DNA of 64,000 nucleotides from positions 124,001 through 188,000 of the forward strand of contig PNKZ01000005.1 in NCBI GenBank assembly GCA_013822735.1, read 5' to 3'. The stretch's first letter is position 1, and the number at the start of each line of letters is the position of its first letter. The position numbers and the translations under genes are program-made. This document shows, in pieces, positions 38,135-46,198 of the stretch. Source of the stretch: Pirellula sp. Its GTDB lineage: Bacteria > Planctomycetota > Planctomycetia > Pirellulales > PNKZ01. The notes under the pieces are model-generated. The model searched no databases. It was not told the origin of the DNA and saw only the letters and a program-made list of their open reading frames with translations.

Positions 38135-38245
38135 GTTCCTTCTCTTGGCACAAGTGGGTGCCTGAATCTTGGCGGTCTTTCAGCAGGGCCGTTATAAGTT
38201 TGATGGCGATTATTCGCCGGCCGATCGCTGTTGCCTTTGTGAAAC

Positions 38246-39157
38246 TTAAAACACGACCTGATCAAAAGTTTTTGGAAGCCAAAGCCCGTTCTTATGTTGA
38301 CCGTATTGGCGAATCCATTGGCAAAGCTCCTCGAAGCCTTTTACCGAAATCTCGGATACAGTTTCGGAAAACTCTGTTGCAACCGTTCCGAGACGTTTAG
38401 CGGTCGTTGCCAACATAGCACAGTTTGCTAATGAGCCGTGCTCACGTTCGAACGTAAACTGTCCTAGTAGAGCTCTGATGTTGATTGCATCTAACGCTGA
38501 ATCAGGTTTGAGACGCTTGCATTCGACCATCATGAGTAATGGTCCGGTAGCGTCAGGCCATACAGCATAGATGTCCTTTCCGCGATCACGGGTTCGCGAC
38601 GTCAGATGGACATCGAACCCTTTGGCAGCCAATAGCTCCGCAACTACCTCCTCGAATAAAAATGGATCTATCGTCGTTAATAGTCTTTCCATCGCTGCAG
38701 AATCAACCGAAGCTTCTCGGATGAATTGTTCCGCTCTTGTCTGAACCTCGAATGTGTACTTTCGGGTTGAGTTTTTGACCTCTTGCATCAACTTTGGTGC
38801 AAAGTTCCCTTCGAGAATCTTCCGAGCCGCCGTTGGCTCAATCGTTCCAACGCCAAATCCAAATGGGCTACCTCCGATGAATGAGAATGGTTCACCCGAG
38901 ATGAATCGTTCATCAACCCACAGGGGCGTGGCATGAACACGAGGTTCCCGGTATTTTTCCGGCAGCTGATCCCAATACTGCCCGGGTTTCGCAAGAAGCC
39001 CAAACTGTCCGCTGAGTATGTTCTCGCAAATGCCGAACATGTTGGTCGGCGGAGGTTCTATGGGCTTTCCAGCTCTGACCGCATAGTCCACGTAGATTTC
39101 GCGAGACAGCGAAAAGGCGCGCTCCTTTGAATCGCACAACAAAATGTAGCCACCCAT
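38246..39157 (-). CDS. Mrr-like restriction endonuclease domain protein
   Basis: Residues ~165-220 hold a PD-(D/E)xK-type core: FEEVVAELLAAKGFDVHLTS, then RDRGKDIYAVWPDATGPLLM and MVECKR (E-x-K). This is the Mrr-cat fold, found in type IV enzymes and many DNA-repair nucleases. The N-terminal ~160 residues match no family I know. The gene's codons are visibly less GC-rich than its neighbours', so it is probably acquired. It stands alone, with no methyltransferase or ATPase nearby. The ATG at 39157 is the first in-frame ATG; homology is weak there, so the start may differ. Confidence 0.75.
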   Translation of the reverse strand: MGGYILLCDSKERAFSLSREIYVDYAVRAGKPIEPPPTNMFGICENILSGQFGLLAKPGQYWDQLPEKYREPRVHATPLWVDERFISGEPFSFIGGSPFGFGVGTIEPTAARKILEGNFAPKLMQEVKNSTRKYTFEVQTRAEQFIREASVDSAAMERLLTTIDPFLFEEVVAELLAAKGFDVHLTSRTRDRGKDIYAVWPDATGPLLMMVECKRLKPDSALDAINIRALLGQFTFEREHGSLANCAMLATTAKRLGTVATEFSETVSEISVKGFEELCQWIRQYGQHKNGLWLPKTFDQVVF

Positions 39158-39297
39158 AAGTACCTACGATTCAATTGCACCAAGTATTTCCAACCGTATT
39201 GGAAGTGATGGCAAAGCATTTTCCAAACACGTGGCAACTGCACGCCCCGATGAACTCTTGACAACGCAAGCGTGACAAAGGCATCCCTAAGCTCCGC

Positions 39298-41964
39298 TTA
39301 CCCGCGCGAGGCGTCGTTCCGTTCCCAGGCCTCGATCGCCACGAGCAGTCGGGTTCGAATCTCGTTCACCTTCGCGGTCGACATGATTTTCTTCCCTTTG
39401 CGATCGGTCACGTAAAACACGTCGACGACTTGGTCGACGTACGTGCCGATTTTCGCCGCGCCGATGCTCAGCTCCATGTCGTAGAGCGTGCGGGCAATCG
39501 TGTAGAGCAGCCCGCGACGATCGGCGGCGAAGATGTCGAGCACCGTGTAATGGTCGCTCGTCGCATTGTCGGCGCTGACGCGCGTCGGCACTTTCGGCAC
39601 GGCCGCGGCGCGGCGTTGCGACTTCCCGCCCCAGGTCTTGCGGAAGTTCGGCCGCTTGTTTTGTCGATGGTCGAGCGCTTTGGTGAGCGCCGCGCACACG
39701 TCGTCGGTTCGCGTTTGTGCCGGCTCGCCCGTGTAGTCGGGGTCTTGCACGTAGAAACGGTCGACGATCAAGCCGTCGGCCAGCGTATGGATTTCGGCCG
39801 AGAGAATCAGCAACCCTTCGGCCGAGAGAGCTCCGGTGAGCCGATGGAATACGCCCGGCGCGATATCTTCGTACGTGCCGATCCAATACTCCGTCGTGTT
39901 GCTCTCCGGCAGGTACCGCGCCTCGGCAATCACGTCCTGGCGGCCGAGCCTGCGCAGCTTTTGCAAGTCGCTCGCCGTTTGCTCCGGCCGATTGCCGTAT
40001 AAGTAGTTGGCCGGCAATTCTTCCAACCGTCGCTGAAACCACACGTCGTTCGCCCCGGCGGCCGCGAGCGCTTCGCCGGTCAATCGGCGGCGCTCGGCCA
40101 GCGCGGCCCGCGATTGTTCGGCGTGGTCCTCGCTCGTCAGTCGTTGCCGCGTCCGGCGATACAGATCGTGCAGCACCTCGGCTTTCCAAGGGTTCATCGT
40201 CCCCGGCCCCACGGCCGCCGTGTCGCAGCACGTCAGCACGTACAGCATCTGCAGCGTCTCGGCCGACCCGACGTCGACCGCGAACCGCGTAATCACGTGC
40301 TCGTCGCTCGTGTCGCGGCGAAACGCCAAGTGCGACATCGCCAGATGCTTGTGCACGAGAAACTTGAGCGTCTCGCCGTCGGCTTCGTCGATGCCGAGCC
40401 GCGGAATCATCGCCGCGGCGATCCGCTGTCCCACGTCGCTATGGTCTTCGGGATACCCCTTCCCCAAATCGTGCAGCAGCAGCGCCAGATGCAGCAGCCA
40501 TTTCCGCTTCAGCCCGCGATAAGCGTCGCCGAGCTTTCCCGGGTCTTGCATCAAGCCGGTCGCATACTCCACGGCGCGGAACGTATGTTCGTCGACCGTG
40601 AACTTGTGATACTCGTTGAACTGCAACAGGCAGCGCGCGTGCGAAAAGTCCGGCAGCACTTTTTCCAGTGCGCCCGTTTCGTGCAGCATGCGCAACATCT
40701 CGCCGAGCCGCGCGGGATGCTTCAGCAGCGACAAGAACCGGCTCGCCGCCTCTTCGCTGAGCCCCTCGGGCAACTTCGGCACCGCCTTGCGCACCGCGAC
40801 GAGCGTCTCGCGATCGAGCGGCTTATCGCACAGGTTTGCCAAGTCGCAAAGCCGGAGCACTTCCGCCAGATCGGTCTGCAGCTTCGGAAACGCCCGCGGA
40901 TGCATACCGATATGCGCCGGCCCCACGCTGAAATCATGGTCGAACCGGTGCGACACCAGCGGCCCCACCAGCCGACTCCAAATCGCCCGCGGTTTCGCCT
41001 CTTCAGCGAACCGCTGGGCGATGCTATACACCTTGCTCGTCAATTGAAAGTAGGCCTGCATAAAGCGCTCGACCGGCAACTGCCCCGGCCCTTCTTCATA
41101 GCCGAGCACCTCGGCCAGGCGCCATTGCTCCGCCTTATCGAGCAGGTCGATCCCCTTCTCGGCGTGAAAGTGCATCTCGTTGCGCAGGTGCAACAAAAAT
41201 TCCCAGGCCTGCACCAGCGCTTCATGATCTTCGCGCGACAAGACGCCGAGTTGCCTCAAGCCGTCGGGCTCGGCGACGCCGTACTTCAAGAAGCCGGTCC
41301 AGCGCACGAATTGAATATCGCGCAAGCCGCCGCTCGAGCGTTTGATGTTCGGCTCCAGCAAATACACCGTTTCGCCGTACTGGTTCCGTTCGTCGGCCCG
41401 CGCTTGTTCGACGATCCGCAACAGCGCGTCGCCGCGGCGCATCATTTCCTTTTGAAAGCGGCGCTGGAAATGCTCGAACAGTTCCACGCTGCCGGCGAGC
41501 CGCCGCGATTCGATGAGCGACGTGCAGATCGTCGCATCGCCGCGCGCGGCCTGGCAAGCCTGCGAGGCCGAGCGCACCGACTGCCCGAGCTGCAAGCCGA
41601 TGTCGAAGATGTCGCGCAGCAGTCGTTCGGCGAGCCGGCTGGTGCGATTCTCGGCATCGTGCGACGGCGCGTGCAGCAGCATCAAGTCGACGTCGCTATA
41701 CGGCGCCAAGTCGCGGCGCCCCGTCCCGCCGTGCGCCACCACCGTGCAAACGCTCTCCAACCCCTGCGGCCCAACTTCCTGCAAGTCGACGAGCGCCGCC
41801 TGATAGAGCTCGAGCACGAGCTCGTCGTAGAGCTCCGTCATCGCGCGGCATACCTGAATCCCCGGCGATCCTTTCGCATGGCGGGCGCGAATCCGCTCGC
41901 GCCCTTCGGCCAAGCGACGTTTGACGTCGACCACGAGCGGACGCAATCCGGAAACGGAGCTCAT
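39298..41964 (-). CDS. glnD: [protein-PII] uridylyltransferase / uridylyl-removing enzyme
   Basis: GlnD senses glutamine and modifies PII. The nucleotidyltransferase core has AHGGTGRRDLAPYSDVDLML (G-G-x-G-R with S-D-x-D) near residue 97. The helical part follows, and the HD uridylyl-removing domain has LLHDLGKGYPEDHSDVGQRI. The last ~180 residues hold two ACT domains (TYEDIAPGVFHRLTGALSAE and HYTVLDIFAADRRGLLYTIA). Length is 888 residues, typical. A PII gene (glnB) and glnA are not in the window. It is divergent from the ABC exporter at 42206. Confidence 0.97.
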   Translation of the reverse strand: MSSVSGLRPLVVDVKRRLAEGRERIRARHAKGSPGIQVCRAMTELYDELVLELYQAALVDLQEVGPQGLESVCTVVAHGGTGRRDLAPYSDVDLMLLHAPSHDAENRTSRLAERLLRDIFDIGLQLGQSVRSASQACQAARGDATICTSLIESRRLAGSVELFEHFQRRFQKEMMRRGDALLRIVEQARADERNQYGETVYLLEPNIKRSSGGLRDIQFVRWTGFLKYGVAEPDGLRQLGVLSREDHEALVQAWEFLLHLRNEMHFHAEKGIDLLDKAEQWRLAEVLGYEEGPGQLPVERFMQAYFQLTSKVYSIAQRFAEEAKPRAIWSRLVGPLVSHRFDHDFSVGPAHIGMHPRAFPKLQTDLAEVLRLCDLANLCDKPLDRETLVAVRKAVPKLPEGLSEEAASRFLSLLKHPARLGEMLRMLHETGALEKVLPDFSHARCLLQFNEYHKFTVDEHTFRAVEYATGLMQDPGKLGDAYRGLKRKWLLHLALLLHDLGKGYPEDHSDVGQRIAAAMIPRLGIDEADGETLKFLVHKHLAMSHLAFRRDTSDEHVITRFAVDVGSAETLQMLYVLTCCDTAAVGPGTMNPWKAEVLHDLYRRTRQRLTSEDHAEQSRAALAERRRLTGEALAAAGANDVWFQRRLEELPANYLYGNRPEQTASDLQKLRRLGRQDVIAEARYLPESNTTEYWIGTYEDIAPGVFHRLTGALSAEGLLILSAEIHTLADGLIVDRFYVQDPDYTGEPAQTRTDDVCAALTKALDHRQNKRPNFRKTWGGKSQRRAAAVPKVPTRVSADNATSDHYTVLDIFAADRRGLLYTIARTLYDMELSIGAAKIGTYVDQVVDVFYVTDRKGKKIMSTAKVNEIRTRLLVAIEAWERNDASRG

Positions 41965-42205
41965 GCGATAAGGCCCGACCGCGCACGGCCGGCATGAAGG
42001 AACAAAACAAAGTCATCGGGCCGCTGGAGCAACGGGCCACTTAGGAAGACTCGCCAGTATCACGAAAAGCGCCCGCTTTCGCTACCGCAGAACCCCGTCG
42101 CGCCCGCGCGAAACGCCGCGCCTCCCTAGTCAAACCATCCGCCGTCGCTACAGTGATTCGGCCCGACGCCTCGCTTTTTCTCGGTTCTTCCGCCGGCTCC
42201 CCCCG

Positions 42206-43120
42206 ATGCCTTCCGCGCCCGTCGAAGTTCGCAACCTCACGCAGCGCTACGGCCCGCTGGCGGCGCTCGACGATTGCAGCTTCGCGCTCGCCCCCGGCGA
42301 AATCTGCGGCCTGCTCGGTCCCAACGGCGCCGGCAAGTCGACGCTGCTCCGCCTGCTGATGGGCTACCTCCGGCCGACCTCGGGCCAGGCCCGCATCGCC
42401 GGCCTCGATTGCTATGCCGACTCCGTCGCGGTGCACGAGCGCACGGCCTACCTCCCCGGCGACGCTCGCCTCTTTCCGCACTTCGCCGGCCGCGACGTGC
42501 TCCGCTTCTTCGCGAGCCTACGCGGCCCCGGCTTCGCCGAGCGTGCCGCGCTGCTGGCCCGTCGGCTCGATCTCGATCTCGCGCGCCGCGTCGGCGCCAT
42601 GTCCACCGGCATGCGGCAGAAGCTCGCGCTCGTCACGGTCTTGGCCGTCGACGCGCCGCTCGTCATCCTCGACGAGCCGACTTCGAATCTCGACCCGACC
42701 GTCCGCGGCGAAGTGGTTGCGCTGGTCCGCGAAGCGCAGCAGGCCGGCCGCACCGTCTTCTTCTCGTCGCACATTCTCGACGAAGTCGAAAAGACCTGCG
42801 ACCGCGTGTTGCTCCTCCGCGCCGGCAAGCTCGTCTACGAACAACCGATGCATGCGCTCCGCCGACAGCATCGCATCGTCGCCGGCTGGCAAGGACCGCC
42901 CCCCGCGCTACCTTCCGAACTTGCCGGCGACTTGGAACTCACCATGCGCGGCGACGAACTCGTCATCATCTCCGCCTGCGCCCTCTCCCCACTGCTCACC
43001 TGGCTCGCAACGCTCCCGACCACCGAACTCCGCATCGAGCCGGTCGGGCTCGCCGCCGTGTACGAACGCTTCCACCCTGCCGATCTGCGCAGCGCTGCGC
43101 TCCGGGAGGAAGTCGCATGA
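42206..43120 (+). CDS. ABC transporter ATP-binding protein
   Basis: Walker A is GLLGPNGAGKSTLLRLLMG, the signature motif is MSTGMRQKLALV, Walker B is LVILDEPTSNLDP, and the H-loop follows in FFSSHILDEVEKT. Length is 304 residues. The long C-terminal extension is typical of multidrug/lipid exporters of the CcmA type. The stop overlaps the ATG of the permease gene by four bases (ATGA), so the two are translationally coupled. Confidence 0.95.
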   Translation: MPSAPVEVRNLTQRYGPLAALDDCSFALAPGEICGLLGPNGAGKSTLLRLLMGYLRPTSGQARIAGLDCYADSVAVHERTAYLPGDARLFPHFAGRDVLRFFASLRGPGFAERAALLARRLDLDLARRVGAMSTGMRQKLALVTVLAVDAPLVILDEPTSNLDPTVRGEVVALVREAQQAGRTVFFSSHILDEVEKTCDRVLLLRAGKLVYEQPMHALRRQHRIVAGWQGPPPALPSELAGDLELTMRGDELVIISACALSPLLTWLATLPTTELRIEPVGLAAVYERFHPADLRSAALREEVA

Positions 43121-44016
43121 CCATCGCCGCACAAGCGCCCGCCGCCGCCAAGCAACCGGCGCAACCCGCCCAACCCGCGCCCCTCGGGCCGTTGCCCGCT
43201 GCGCTCTGGTGGAAAGCGTGGGTCGAAGCCCGGCTCTTGCTGGCCGCGCTCCTCGTAGTCACCGCGCTCTTTCAAGTTCTCTATGTGTGGATGTCGAGCC
43301 AAGTCGAGCTCGGCGCGCTGGAGATCTTTCTCAAGACGCTGCCGCGCTCGTTCGAAAAAATGATGACCGTACCGCTGGCCTCCATCGCCACGCCGACCGG
43401 TCGCCTCGCCATGGCGTACATCCATCCCGTGACGATCTTCGTCTGCGTCTCTTGGAGCATCGCGCGCGGCAGCGATTGCATCAGCGGCGAAATCGGCCGG
43501 GGCTCCATGGAAATGCTCCTCGCGCAACCGGTCCGGCGTTGGGCCGTCGTCGTCACGCACGGCATCGTCACGAACGTCGGCGCGCTGCTCCTAGCCCTGG
43601 CCTCCTGGCTCGGCACTTGGTTCGGCATCGTCGTCATGGGCTATGGCGACCGCGTCCATCCGGTCGACTTCGGACCCGCCGCGCTCAACCTGCTCGGGTT
43701 TCTCTTCTTCCTCACCGCGGCGTCGACCTTCGCCTCCGCCTTCGGCAGCGACCGCCGCACGACTATCGGCTGGCTCTGCGGCTTCTACCTCGTGCAACTG
43801 CTGATGAAGATCGTGGCCCGCGCCGTCGAGAGTTTCTCCTGGCTGCAATACGGCACGTACCTCGCCGCCTTCGAACCGGAAGTGCTCAGCATCCACCCGG
43901 AAACCGCCTGGCAATCGGTGCTCGTGCACAGCTCCTACCTCGGCGCCGGCGGCCTGCTCTGCTACGCCGCCGCCGTCTACATCTTCAACAAACGCGACCT
44001 CCCCGCCCCGCTGTAA
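43117..44016 (+). CDS. ABC-2 type transporter permease
   Basis: A 299-residue membrane protein with six hydrophobic segments, starting after a Gln/Pro/Ala-rich cytoplasmic tail. The segment ARGSDCISGEIGRGSMEMLL between the second and third helices fits the conserved E-x-x-x-G-T/S-x-x-x-L motif of ABC-2 permeases. It starts by ATGA overlap with the ATPase. Substrate unknown. Confidence 0.92.
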   Translation: MTIAAQAPAAAKQPAQPAQPAPLGPLPAALWWKAWVEARLLLAALLVVTALFQVLYVWMSSQVELGALEIFLKTLPRSFEKMMTVPLASIATPTGRLAMAYIHPVTIFVCVSWSIARGSDCISGEIGRGSMEMLLAQPVRRWAVVVTHGIVTNVGALLLALASWLGTWFGIVVMGYGDRVHPVDFGPAALNLLGFLFFLTAASTFASAFGSDRRTTIGWLCGFYLVQLLMKIVARAVESFSWLQYGTYLAAFEPEVLSIHPETAWQSVLVHSSYLGAGGLLCYAAAVYIFNKRDLPAPL

Positions 44017-44425
44017 GCGTCCCGCCTCTCCCACTGGGAGAGGCCGACGAGCCGGAGCTCGTCGGGTGAGGGCCGCGCGGCAAAAAGCTCGGCCCTGAAC
44101 ATTCGACGACGCCGCACCCGGCGCACTACTCCCGACTAGCCCCGCTCTCGCAAGCGAGGGGACGATTGAGCTCTGATGCGTAATGAGAGTGACGGATGAC
44201 AGGTGATGAGTGATGAGTGATGAGTGATGAGTGACGAGTGACAGGTGACGATTGACGTGCGGACCGTCACCTCCCCTCGCCCCTTGCGGGAGAGGGGCCG
44301 GGGGTGAGGGGCAACTCCGCCTTCCATCAGTCTCCGCCGCTCGCTACTTCTCGCCACTTATCACTCGCCTAGCGAGAAATAGGTCGACCCCCCTGGGCAT
44401 CGACGTGCTCCGTCTTCGGAGCCCG
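44017..44425. other. 410-bp intergenic region with simple repeats
   Basis: It holds a CTCTCCCACTGGGAGAG hairpin just after the permease stop (about 44025-44041) that may terminate the ABC operon. It also has a tandem TGATGAG run (44201-44240) and a region of inverted CCCTCGCCCC/GGGGCCGGGGGTGAGGGG character (about 44272-44311). I see no gene here. It forms the left boundary of the cassette array. Confidence 0.55.
44201..44240. repeat. Tandem TGATGAG-type microsatellite
   Basis: The 7-base word (G)TGATGA is repeated about five times, ending in degenerate copies. A complementary run of CACTCGC words is at 46559-46587. Confidence 0.7.
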
Positions 44426-44620
44426 ATGCCGCAGTCGGCAAGCTTCTCGAAATGGATCGAGAAGCATCACGACCTGAATTCCGCTGCGCAAGAATTGCTC
44501 GGTCCCTTAGCGCGATGTAATATCGCAGGAAGCCTGTCGAGGGAAACGACTAAAGGCGCAGGCGCCGTCATTCGACCGGGCATTTATATCCCGCGCCGGC
44601 GCAAGATAATAACTAGTTAG
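44426..44620 (+). CDS. possible small ORF upstream of the first cassette
   Basis: A 64-codon frame whose product ends PGIYIPRRRKIITS. Its last 46 bases (44573-44618) are duplicated at 45225-45270. Its TAG stop overlaps the crossover-like box GTTAGGC. The product resembles no family I know. It may be a cassette gene tail or a chance frame across the 3' half of a recombination site. Confidence 0.25.
   Translation: MPQSASFSKWIEKHHDLNSAAQELLGPLARCNIAGSLSRETTKGAGAVIRPGIYIPRRRKIITS
44573..44618. repeat. 46-bp direct repeat, copy 1
   Basis: A 46-base segment ending in AACTAGTT, repeated at 45225-45270 with one mismatch. Homology stops within the GTTRRRY box that opens each cassette, at the predicted crossover position. 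Confidence 0.85.
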
Positions 44621-44622
44621 GC
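44616..44622 (+). other. Cassette boundary box GTTAGGC
   Basis: A perfect match to the GTTRRRY crossover box of integron attC sites. It lies 16 bases before the ATG of the SMI1/KNR4 gene. Confidence 0.6.
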
Positions 44623-44631
44623 CCTTCTCGC

Positions 44632-45051
44632 ATGCGCTCGCTGTTCCAAACCGGTAGCGACTGGGAAGCGTTCGCGCCGCCGCTTAGCTCAGACGAAATA
44701 GCTGATGCGGTCAAAATACTCGCATACACTCTTCCGGCTGATTTGATCGAACTTTATCACACGTGCAACGGCGGCCAGGGGTCTTTGCCATATCAGCCCT
44801 GGAACTTCATCCTCTGGGGTCTGGAAGACGTTGTTCAACTCGCCGAACACGATCATTACAAAAAATACTACGGCTCGTACCTGTTCTTCGGTACCAGTGG
44901 CGGAGGCGAGTACTTTGGTATGGATAAAGCGATCCAAGTATTCATCATGGACCCGATTGCAGGTGAAGAGAGCATTATTGTGGTTGCAAAGTCGTTCCAA
45001 GAGTTCTTGGCGAACGTTGGCTTTCAACCGCCTGATGGTTTTCCCGATTAG
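44632..45051 (+). CDS. SMI1/KNR4 (SUKH) family protein, cassette gene
   Basis: A 139-residue cytosolic protein. SUKH-fold features are present: LPADLIELYHTCNGGQG (the L-P-x-x-L/Y-x-x-x-x-x-x-N-G-G core), then WGLEDVVQLAEHDHYKKYYG, FFGTSGGGEYFGMDKAIQ, and a terminal SFQEFLANVG. SUKH proteins are commonly immunity proteins against polymorphic or contact-dependent toxins. It starts 16 bases after GTTAGGC and stops 6 bases before ACCTAAC, the organisation of an integron gene cassette. No cognate toxin is encoded nearby, consistent with a solitary immunity cassette. Confidence 0.85.
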   Translation: MRSLFQTGSDWEAFAPPLSSDEIADAVKILAYTLPADLIELYHTCNGGQGSLPYQPWNFILWGLEDVVQLAEHDHYKKYYGSYLFFGTSGGGEYFGMDKAIQVFIMDPIAGEESIIVVAKSFQEFLANVGFQPPDGFPD

Positions 45052-45057
45052 TTTTCG

Positions 45058-45170
45058 ACCTAACAATTTGCTCCAGTTGTCCCGCCGGTCGACGGCACCT
45101 TTGCCTCACGGGCTTCGATGGCATTAGAATATTCGCGGCCCGTTCAACTTCGTGCGGGCAACTGGAGAAT
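45058..45170 (+). other. attC-like site 1 (disrupted)
   Basis: The R''-type box ACCTAAC is at 45058-45064. GCTCCAGTTG (45070-45079) pairs with CAACTGGAG (45159-45167), and further bases around CCCGC/GCGGG extend the stem. The expected GTTRRRY partner box at the right end is missing; a 44-bp palindrome begins three bases later. Confidence 0.65.
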
Positions 45171-45172
45171 AG

Positions 45173-45216
45173 AAAGGGGACATTCTGATTTATTTAAAAA
45201 GTAGAATGTCCCCTTT
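45173..45216. repeat. 44-bp REP/MITE-like palindrome, copy 1
   Basis: Perfect 14-base arms AAAGGGGACATTCT / AGAATGTCCCCTTT flank a 16-base A/T-rich loop. It is 43/44 identical to 46270-46313. It resembles short REP or miniature elements mobilised in trans by a Y1 transposase; no such gene is in the window. Confidence 0.8.
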
Positions 45217-45224
45217 TATTTCCC

Positions 45225-45270
45225 CGACCGGGCATTCATATCCCGCGCCGGCGCAAGATAATAACTAGTT
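45225..45270. repeat. 46-bp direct repeat, copy 2
   Basis: It differs from 44573-44618 by one base and runs into the second cassette's boundary box. It lies directly after the 44-bp palindrome. Confidence 0.85.
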
Positions 45271-45274
45271 TGGG
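45268..45274 (+). other. Cassette boundary box GTTTGGG
   Basis: Imperfect GTTRRRY box (the fourth base is T and the last base is G). It lies 16 bases before the ATG at 45284, the same distance as in the first cassette. Confidence 0.5.
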
Positions 45275-45283
45275 CGTTTCGAG

Positions 45284-45610
45284 ATGGAGCTGCGTGTCAA
45301 CGAAGTTTGCCAGGGAGCTAGTGGCGGCAGTTATATCGCCCGATATAGCGCAACGCTCACTATCGTGCGGGGAACGGCGTCCCCACAGATCGAAGTCGCA
45401 AACACCATTCCAAAGGACGCTGAACCAACCTTACTTCGAGCGAGTATTGAACACATCGCGCGCGGAGTCGATTCTGTTCTACGGCCACGCCAACTGTCGG
45501 GGGTCATGACGATTCATGATCTCGTGATTCACGATGTTGATTGCAAGCCTCCGCGATACGAACGAGCGACAGTCGAGGAATTGACAAAAGCACTCGCTGA
45601 TTCCGCCTAA
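45284..45610 (+). CDS. unknown small cassette protein
   Basis: A 108-residue soluble protein of no family I recognise. It opens MELRVNEVCQGASGGSYIAR with beta-strand pattern, and a conserved-looking core (VMTIHDLVIHDVDCKPPRYE) lies near residues 75-95, followed by a helix (VEELTKALADS). There is no signal peptide or membrane segment. Its stop codon TAA lies inside the GCCTAAC box of the next attC-like site, a compact arrangement common in gene cassettes. Codon composition is less GC-rich than the chromosome genes around it. Confidence 0.7.
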   Translation: MELRVNEVCQGASGGSYIARYSATLTIVRGTASPQIEVANTIPKDAEPTLLRASIEHIARGVDSVLRPRQLSGVMTIHDLVIHDVDCKPPRYERATVEELTKALADSA

Positions 45611-45728
45611 CAACGCGATCCAGTTGTCCCTGCGGACCATCGAATGTTTGCGTCGTTCACTTCGGTGACTGTATCCTGGTAATCGGCCTCGCTCACTTCG
45701 AGCGGGCAACTGATCAACACCGTTCGGC
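45605..45728 (+). other. attC-like site 2 (intact architecture)
   Basis: R'' GCCTAAC (45605-45611) faces R' GTTCGGC (45722-45728); the complement of R'' would be GTTAGGC, a 6/7 match. L'' GATCCAGTTGTCCC (45617-45630) pairs with L' GGGCAACTGATC (45704-45715). One extra C in L'' (GATC-C-AGTTG) would be unpaired; on the bottom strand this is a G, the expected extrahelical base of an attC. The total length of 124 bp lies in the attC range. The next gene begins 13 bases later. Confidence 0.7.
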
Positions 45729-45740
45729 CTCAGGGAAACG

Positions 45741-46193
45741 ATGCTGCGCCCCGCCTACCCCGACGATGGGCCCGCTGTCGCGGCTGTATTGATCGCGTCG
45801 CGCCGGGTGTTCCTTTCGTATGCGCCAAGTGCCCATACTGATGAAGACGTGCATCGCTGGGTCATCGACAAGCTCATCCCGTCCGGTGGCGTCGTCGTAT
45901 GGGAGCAGTCCGGGGCGGTTGTCGCGGTCATGGCAACCTCCCACAGTGACGCGGTTTCCTGGATTGATCAGATGTACGTGGCGCCCGGCTCAGACGGCCA
46001 AGGGATCGGCAGCAAGCTACTCCGGCATGCACATGGTCACCTTCGTCGCCCGATCCGCCTCTACACGTTCCAGCAAAACATACGTGCCAGGGCCTTCTAC
46101 GAGCGCCACGGCTACAAGGCTCTTGAGTTCACCGATGGCCGGAGCAACGAAGAGAAGTGCCCCGATGTACTGTACGAACTCTCGCCGCCATAA
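45741..46193 (+). CDS. GNAT family N-acetyltransferase, cassette gene
   Basis: A 150-residue protein. Motif A is MYVAPGSDGQGIGSKLLRHA (Q-G-x-G-x-G/A), followed by LYTFQQNIRARAFYERHGYK, the motif B region with an A-x-x-F-Y-E-x-x-G pattern. The N-terminal MLRPAYPDDGPAVAAVL is a typical GNAT opening. It starts 19 bases after the GTTCGGC box. GNATs are among the most frequent cassette-borne genes, usually modifying a small molecule or antibiotic. Substrate unknown. A second, unrelated GNAT is at 16001. Confidence 0.88.
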   Translation: MLRPAYPDDGPAVAAVLIASRRVFLSYAPSAHTDEDVHRWVIDKLIPSGGVVVWEQSGAVVAVMATSHSDAVSWIDQMYVAPGSDGQGIGSKLLRHAHGHLRRPIRLYTFQQNIRARAFYERHGYKALEFTDGRSNEEKCPDVLYELSPP

Positions 46194-46198
46194 ACTCA

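Noticed and set aside
40114-41997. A 627-codon open frame antisense to glnD
   Set aside because: glnD shows all catalytic motifs on the other strand; the antisense product is low-complexity His/Arg/Gln-rich.
44549-44622. A full attC site upstream of the first cassette
   Set aside because: A GACTAAA word and a GC palindrome could pair weakly with GTTAGGC, but the spacing of the boxes is wrong. Only the 3' boundary box is reported.
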